From: an uncultured Collinsella sp.
Lineage (GTDB): Bacteria > Actinomycetota > Coriobacteriia > Coriobacteriales > Coriobacteriaceae
NCBI GenBank assembly: GCA_900541725.1
Contig: UQLB01000028.1
Span: 1 to 23,954 of the forward strand
Direction: 5' to 3'
DNA: 23,954 nucleotides
Shown here: one piece after another, positions 20,874 to 23,954 of the stretch
How positions within the stretch are numbered: the stretch's first letter is position 1
Layout: the number at the start of each line of letters is the position of its first letter
Made by a program: the position numbers and the translations under genes
The notes under the pieces: model-generated
Told to the model about the DNA's origin: nothing
What the model saw: only the letters and a program-made list of their open reading frames with translations
The model's database searches: none

Positions 20874-22727
20874 ATGCCCGAGAAGATTGAAGAGCTGGTA
20901 CGCGCTGCGCTTGCTGCGGCCCAGGAGGCCGGCGACCTTTCCGCATTTGAACTTGACGATTGCGCTATCGAGCGACCGGCTGACACTTCTCATGGCGAGT
21001 GGACCTCTACCATGGCCCTGAAGTCCGCCAAGCTGGCCCACTGCGCCCCGCGCAAGATCGCCGAGGCCATCGTTGCCCATATGCCCGAGGACCCCGCGAT
21101 CGAGAAGGTCGAGATCGCAGGCCCCGGCTTCATCAACTTCTACCTCTCCGTTGCCGTCAAGAATGCCATCTTTGGCGAGGCTCGCGAGAAGGGTATGGAC
21201 TTCGCTAAGTCCAACGTCGGTGGTGGCCTGAAGACCCAGGTCGAGTTCGTTTCCGCCAACCCCGTCGGCCCCATGCACATCGGCCACGGCCGCTGGGCCG
21301 CGCTGGGCGACTCGCTCTGCCGCGTTATGGATCACGCCGGTTACGACATCCAGCGTGAGTTCTACATCAACGACCACGGCTCTCAGATGAACACCTTCGG
21401 CAACTCCATCAGCACGCGCTATATGCAGCTTGCCGACATCATCGCCAAGCAGGGCGTGGATATCGACGAGGCTCACAAGCTGCTGATCGCCGACCGCGAC
21501 GCCTTTGTTGCCGACGAGAACGACGAGCATCCCGAGACCCATCCGTATCAGGACAACTTTGCCGAGACCCTGGGCAAGGACTCCTACGGCGGCGACTACA
21601 TCATCGACGAGGCCGCCGAGTTCTGGCGCACCGACGGCGATAAGTGGGTCAACGCCGATCCGCAGGAGCGCATGGAGAGCTTCCGCGAGCGCGGCTATGT
21701 AAAGATGGTCGACAACATGCGCGACCTCTGCCACGCCGTCAATTGCGACTTCGATCGTTGGTTCTCCGAGCGCTCGCTGTATGTGAAGGACACCGAGGGC
21801 GAGACCGCCGGCACCTCCGCCGTCGACCGCGCTTTTGAGAAGCTCGACAAGATGGGCTACCTCTATACCAAGGACGGCGCCCTGTGGTTCCGTTCCACCG
21901 ATCTGGGCGACGACAAGGACCGCGTGCTGATCAAGTCCGACGGCGAGTACACCTACTTTGCCTCCGACGTCGCCTATCACTGGGATAAGTTCCAGCGCGT
22001 CGACCACGTCATCGACATCTGGGGCGCCGACCACCACGGCTACATCGAGCGCGTCCGCTGCGTCTGCGATGCCTTGGGTTACCCCGGCAAGTTCGAGGTT
22101 CTGCTGGGCCAGCTCGTCAACCTGCTGCGTAACGGCAAGCCCGTCCGTATGTCCAAGCGCAAGGGCACCATGGTGACCCTGCAGGAGCTCGTCGACGAGG
22201 TTGGCTCCGACGCCGCTCGTTACACGCTCATCTCCAAGAGCTCCAACCAGATGGTCGACTTCGATATCGAGGCCGTCAAGAAGCGCGACAACTCCAACCC
22301 GGTCTATTACGTGCAGTACGCTCACGCCCGCGTGTGCTCCATCCTGCGTCGTGCCGCTGACGTTACGCCCGAGCAGGCTGACGAGATGGGCATGAAGGCC
22401 GTTGCCGCCAAGGCCATCGGTGAGAACGTCGATTACTCGCTGCTGACCGACCCGACCGAGCTCGCCCTTTCGCGTAAGCTCAACGAGCTCACCGACCTCA
22501 TCGCCAGCTGCGCTCGCGACCGCGCTCCGTTCCGTCTGACGCACTTTGCCGAGGAGCTCGCCGGCGACTTCCACAGCTTCTATGCTGCTTGCCAGGTGCT
22601 GCCGAGCGAGGGCCGTCCCGTCGACCCCGAGCTTTCGCGTGCCCGTCTGGCCGCTTGCGATGCCGTCCGCGTGACGCTCGCCCTGGTGCTCACCCTTGTT
22701 GGTGTCTCCGCTCCCGAGCAGATGTAA
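20874..22727 (+). CDS. argS: Arginyl-tRNA synthetase
   Basis: This 617-residue class I synthetase charges tRNA-Arg; the family needs tRNA bound to activate arginine. The N-terminal Add-1 domain (about 1-100, ending AGPGFINFYLS) recognises the tRNA D-loop. The HIGH motif is intact at 135-138 in SANPVGPMHIGHGRWAALGDSL, and FYINDHGSQMNTFG follows. The second motif is MSKRKG at 426-431, a relaxed KMSKS. The C-terminal DALR anticodon-binding domain starts near 490. The protein is longer than the common ~560-580, with an acidic stretch around residues 215-235 (DENDEHPETHPYQDN). ATG 20874 has AAGGAGG at 20863-20869. A terminator follows at 22774. The gene is richer in C-ending codons than its neighbours, as expected for high expression. 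Confidence 0.96.
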   Translation: MPEKIEELVRAALAAAQEAGDLSAFELDDCAIERPADTSHGEWTSTMALKSAKLAHCAPRKIAEAIVAHMPEDPAIEKVEIAGPGFINFYLSVAVKNAIFGEAREKGMDFAKSNVGGGLKTQVEFVSANPVGPMHIGHGRWAALGDSLCRVMDHAGYDIQREFYINDHGSQMNTFGNSISTRYMQLADIIAKQGVDIDEAHKLLIADRDAFVADENDEHPETHPYQDNFAETLGKDSYGGDYIIDEAAEFWRTDGDKWVNADPQERMESFRERGYVKMVDNMRDLCHAVNCDFDRWFSERSLYVKDTEGETAGTSAVDRAFEKLDKMGYLYTKDGALWFRSTDLGDDKDRVLIKSDGEYTYFASDVAYHWDKFQRVDHVIDIWGADHHGYIERVRCVCDALGYPGKFEVLLGQLVNLLRNGKPVRMSKRKGTMVTLQELVDEVGSDAARYTLISKSSNQMVDFDIEAVKKRDNSNPVYYVQYAHARVCSILRRAADVTPEQADEMGMKAVAAKAIGENVDYSLLTDPTELALSRKLNELTDLIASCARDRAPFRLTHFAEELAGDFHSFYAACQVLPSEGRPVDPELSRARLAACDAVRVTLALVLTLVGVSAPEQM

Positions 22728-22773
22728 TCTGCGGGTCATTTGACCGTACAGACTTGGTTTAACTAAGCCTTGA

Positions 22774-22806
22774 AAGCCCGATCTCCCACGGAGGTCGGGC
22801 TTTTTT
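22774..22806 (+). terminator. Rho-independent terminator of argS
   Basis: AAGCCCGATCTCC (22774-22786) pairs with GGAGGTCGGGCTT (22790-22802) with one G-U, loop CAC, and a T6 tract at 22801-22806. Confidence 0.93.
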
Positions 22807-22850
22807 GCAAACGCCGACGTATTGACGAATTTGGAACTGCTGGAAATACG

Positions 22851-23000
22851 AAACTATGCCGGTTTACTACGATGAATTGAGATATTCCAACCACGCCGGC
22901 TTTTAGCTAAAAAGTGCAAGGCATCTACCTGCGGTTTTAGTTCAACAAGTTTCGGAGTGGTCGCGGTTGAGCGATTCATCGTAGTAAACCGCCATAGTTT
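22851..23000 (-). repeat. Long hairpin element B (intergenic repeat)
   Basis: Arms of 27 bases at 22851-22877 and 22974-23000 are complementary at 26 positions (AAACTATG, then CGGTTTACTACGATGAAT). The 96-base interior carries, on the minus strand, TAAAACCGCAGGT at 22939-22927 and GGCGTGGTTGG. Both correspond to element A (83-205). Distance from the 5' arm to the core is 34 bases here and 35 in element A. A further partial stem is possible between ACCACGCCG (22890-22898) and CGGAGTGGT (22953-22961). The gap 22728-23256 has no convincing gene; it holds the argS terminator, this element, a 28-base repeat and the promoter and leader of the next gene. Confidence 0.65.
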
Positions 23001-23053
23001 TGGCGGAGGCAGTCAGATTTGTGGGCGGTAAACCAAAGAGTGTCCCTTTTGAA

Positions 23054-23081
23054 TAGTCGTTTAAGAACGTCCCCAATGACT
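23054..23081 (+). repeat. 28-base dispersed repeat, copy 2
   Basis: It is identical to 3719-3746. It is preceded by AGAGTGTCCC at 23037-23046, as copy 1 is by the right arm of the 3673-3712 hairpin. The right arm survives here without its partner. Confidence 0.7.
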
Positions 23082-23084
23082 AAG

Positions 23085-23112
23085 TTGCAGGTGGCGGCGG
23101 TTGTGTTACACT
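23085..23112 (+). promoter_or_regulatory. Promoter of the terminal gene
   Basis: TTGCAG at 23085-23090 and TACACT at 23107-23112 are 16 bases apart, and TG at 23104-23105 makes an extended -10. Transcription would start near 23119. Confidence 0.55.
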
Positions 23113-23118
23113 AACGCT

Positions 23119-23256
23119 GCGTATATGACGCAAATATCTCGATACAGATCAATGATGTCCGTCGGTATTTGACGGAGCTAGACTGTTTAGCCGCCCTGAA
23201 GGTTTATGCAGGGAGCATGTGATCACAGGGCTTGAAAAGAAAGTTGAGCAAACACT
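23119..23256 (+). promoter_or_regulatory. 138-base leader of the terminal gene
   Basis: Three small hairpins are visible: GCGT/ACGC (23119-23131), CCGTC/GACGG (23159-23175) and CCCTG/CAGGG (23194-23213). A 22-codon frame, GTG 23219 to TAA 23287, overlaps the main start. Rho genes of some bacteria are autoregulated through their leaders, so such control is possible here. Confidence 0.35.
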
Positions 23257-23954
23257 GTGTCTGATCAACAGCAAGAAAACGAAATAACGACGACGCAGAC
23301 CGCTCCCGCTGCACCGGTTGCGTCGGACCAGGTCGCGGCGCCCGCGCAAGCCTCGGCTCCTGAGACGCCTAAGGCTGCTTCGACGCCTACGCCTGCAGCG
23401 GCTGAGAAGGCCGTGCCTGCAACTGGTGAGGAGGCTGCTCTGGCAAAGCCCAAGCGTACGCGCCGCACGACCAAGCCTGCTGCTGACGGCGAGGAGGTCA
23501 CCAAGCCCAAGCGCCGTACCACGCGCACGACGCGCGCCAAGCGCACCGTTGCAGCTGACTCCTCGGCGCCGATTTCCGATGAGGTCGCGCAGGCACGTGC
23601 GTTGGCGCAGATTAGCGAGGCTCAGGTGGTGCGCGCCCGCCGTCGTGCTGCCGAGCGTGAGGCCGCGGCTCTGACCGAGCTTGCAGCCCCGTCTGTGCCC
23701 GAGACCCCTGCCGCCGACCAGCCGACCGAGAAGTCGGTACCGCGCACACGCCGTCGCACGGCTGCTAAGGCCGAGCGGGTTGCCGATCAGGTAACCCCCG
23801 AGCTCACCGAGGCTTCGGTCCGTTCCGCGGCAGGGGAGGGCACATCGCCTGCTGAGCCCGCTGCGCCTGTCGAGGCCAGCGAAGTTCCCGTTGTCGATCC
23901 GGCTTTGCGCCCGCACCGTCGCGGTCGCAAGCCCAAGGCCTTCGTCGAGGCAGA
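23257..23954 (+). CDS. Ala/Pro/Arg-rich N-terminal region, possibly transcription terminator Rho (partial)
   Basis: An open frame runs from GTG 23257 off the window end, at least 232 residues with no stop. It is low-complexity: Ala/Pro-rich from about 10 to 65, then basic blocks (KPKRTRRTTK, KPKRRTTRTTRAKR), an acidic/Ala helix (ISDEVAQARALAQISEAQVVRARRRAAERE), further Pro/Glu-rich linker and RRGRKPKAFVEA at the end. Actinobacterial Rho proteins carry such long Arg-rich N-terminal extensions that bind RNA, which is why Rho is my first guess. RNase E/G or initiation factor IF-2 are alternatives, and no catalytic domain lies inside the window. GTG is forced as the start because TGA lies in frame at 23245-23247. 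The ribosome site is weak. It has its own promoter after the argS terminator. Confidence 0.5.
   Translation, partial: MSDQQQENEITTTQTAPAAPVASDQVAAPAQASAPETPKAASTPTPAAAEKAVPATGEEAALAKPKRTRRTTKPAADGEEVTKPKRRTTRTTRAKRTVAADSSAPISDEVAQARALAQISEAQVVRARRRAAEREAAALTELAAPSVPETPAADQPTEKSVPRTRRRTAAKAERVADQVTPELTEASVRSAAGEGTSPAEPAAPVEASEVPVVDPALRPHRRGRKPKAFVEA

Noticed and set aside
20856..22739. A 627-codon minus-strand frame across argS
   Set aside because: It mirrors argS almost end to end and is low-complexity Val/Gly/Asp; no family features.

Overview
The window looks like chromosomal DNA of a Coriobacteriia member, most likely Collinsella or a close relative. This is inferred from high G+C, Actinobacteria-style codon use, the housekeeping genes, and a hairpin of the type AAACCACCACAAAGG...CCTTTGTGGTGGTTT that recurs between genes and that I associate with this genus from memory. 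No phage, plasmid, CRISPR array, transposase or defence operon was found. Gene content is ordinary; the unusual material is between the genes.

Layout. 1-275 holds a hairpin repeat (element A). 276-1856 (minus) is a polysaccharide flippase-like membrane protein. 2038-3609 is an L-lactate permease. 3610-3887 holds GGGGAC-type repeats and two operator-like palindromes ahead of pckA (3888-5558). A promoter and structured leader precede a stand-alone B3/4-domain protein (5782-6501). A MarR regulator, a DegV fatty-acid-binding protein and a short MGMT-like protein follow (6672-8495). On the minus strand lie trpS (8832-9881) and a WecA/TagO-type glycosyl-phosphate transferase (10041-11240). After a 525-base gap with a candidate small RNA come a PflX-like radical SAM protein, tRNA-Ala(CGC), a small tail-anchored coiled-coil protein, pncB and proB (11766-16249). 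A minus-strand prolyl aminopeptidase-like hydrolase separates proB from proA (17981-19267). An HD-domain hydrolase and a CarD-family regulator are on the minus strand (19338-20531), then argS (20874-22727), hairpin element B, and the start of an Ala/Arg-rich protein, possibly Rho, that runs off the end.

How the genes fit together. Lactate uptake next to PEP carboxykinase suggests lactate to pyruvate/oxaloacetate to PEP. proB and proA make glutamate semialdehyde, the proline precursor, and the hydrolase between them may recover proline from peptides. The flippase and WecA-like enzyme belong to cell-envelope glycan assembly but are far apart. Most genes are single transcription units bounded by hairpin terminators.

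Most interesting non-coding signals. (1) Two hairpin elements (83-205 and 22851-23000, opposite orientation) share an interior 13-base core and similar spacing but have different, each self-complementary, arms. (2) Several repeat families are built on GGGGAC-like motifs, and one has become the local terminator. (3) A leader before the B3/4 gene has mutually exclusive stems. (4) A nested 98-base hairpin lies after proB. (5) A minus-strand candidate RNA lies at 11470-11616.
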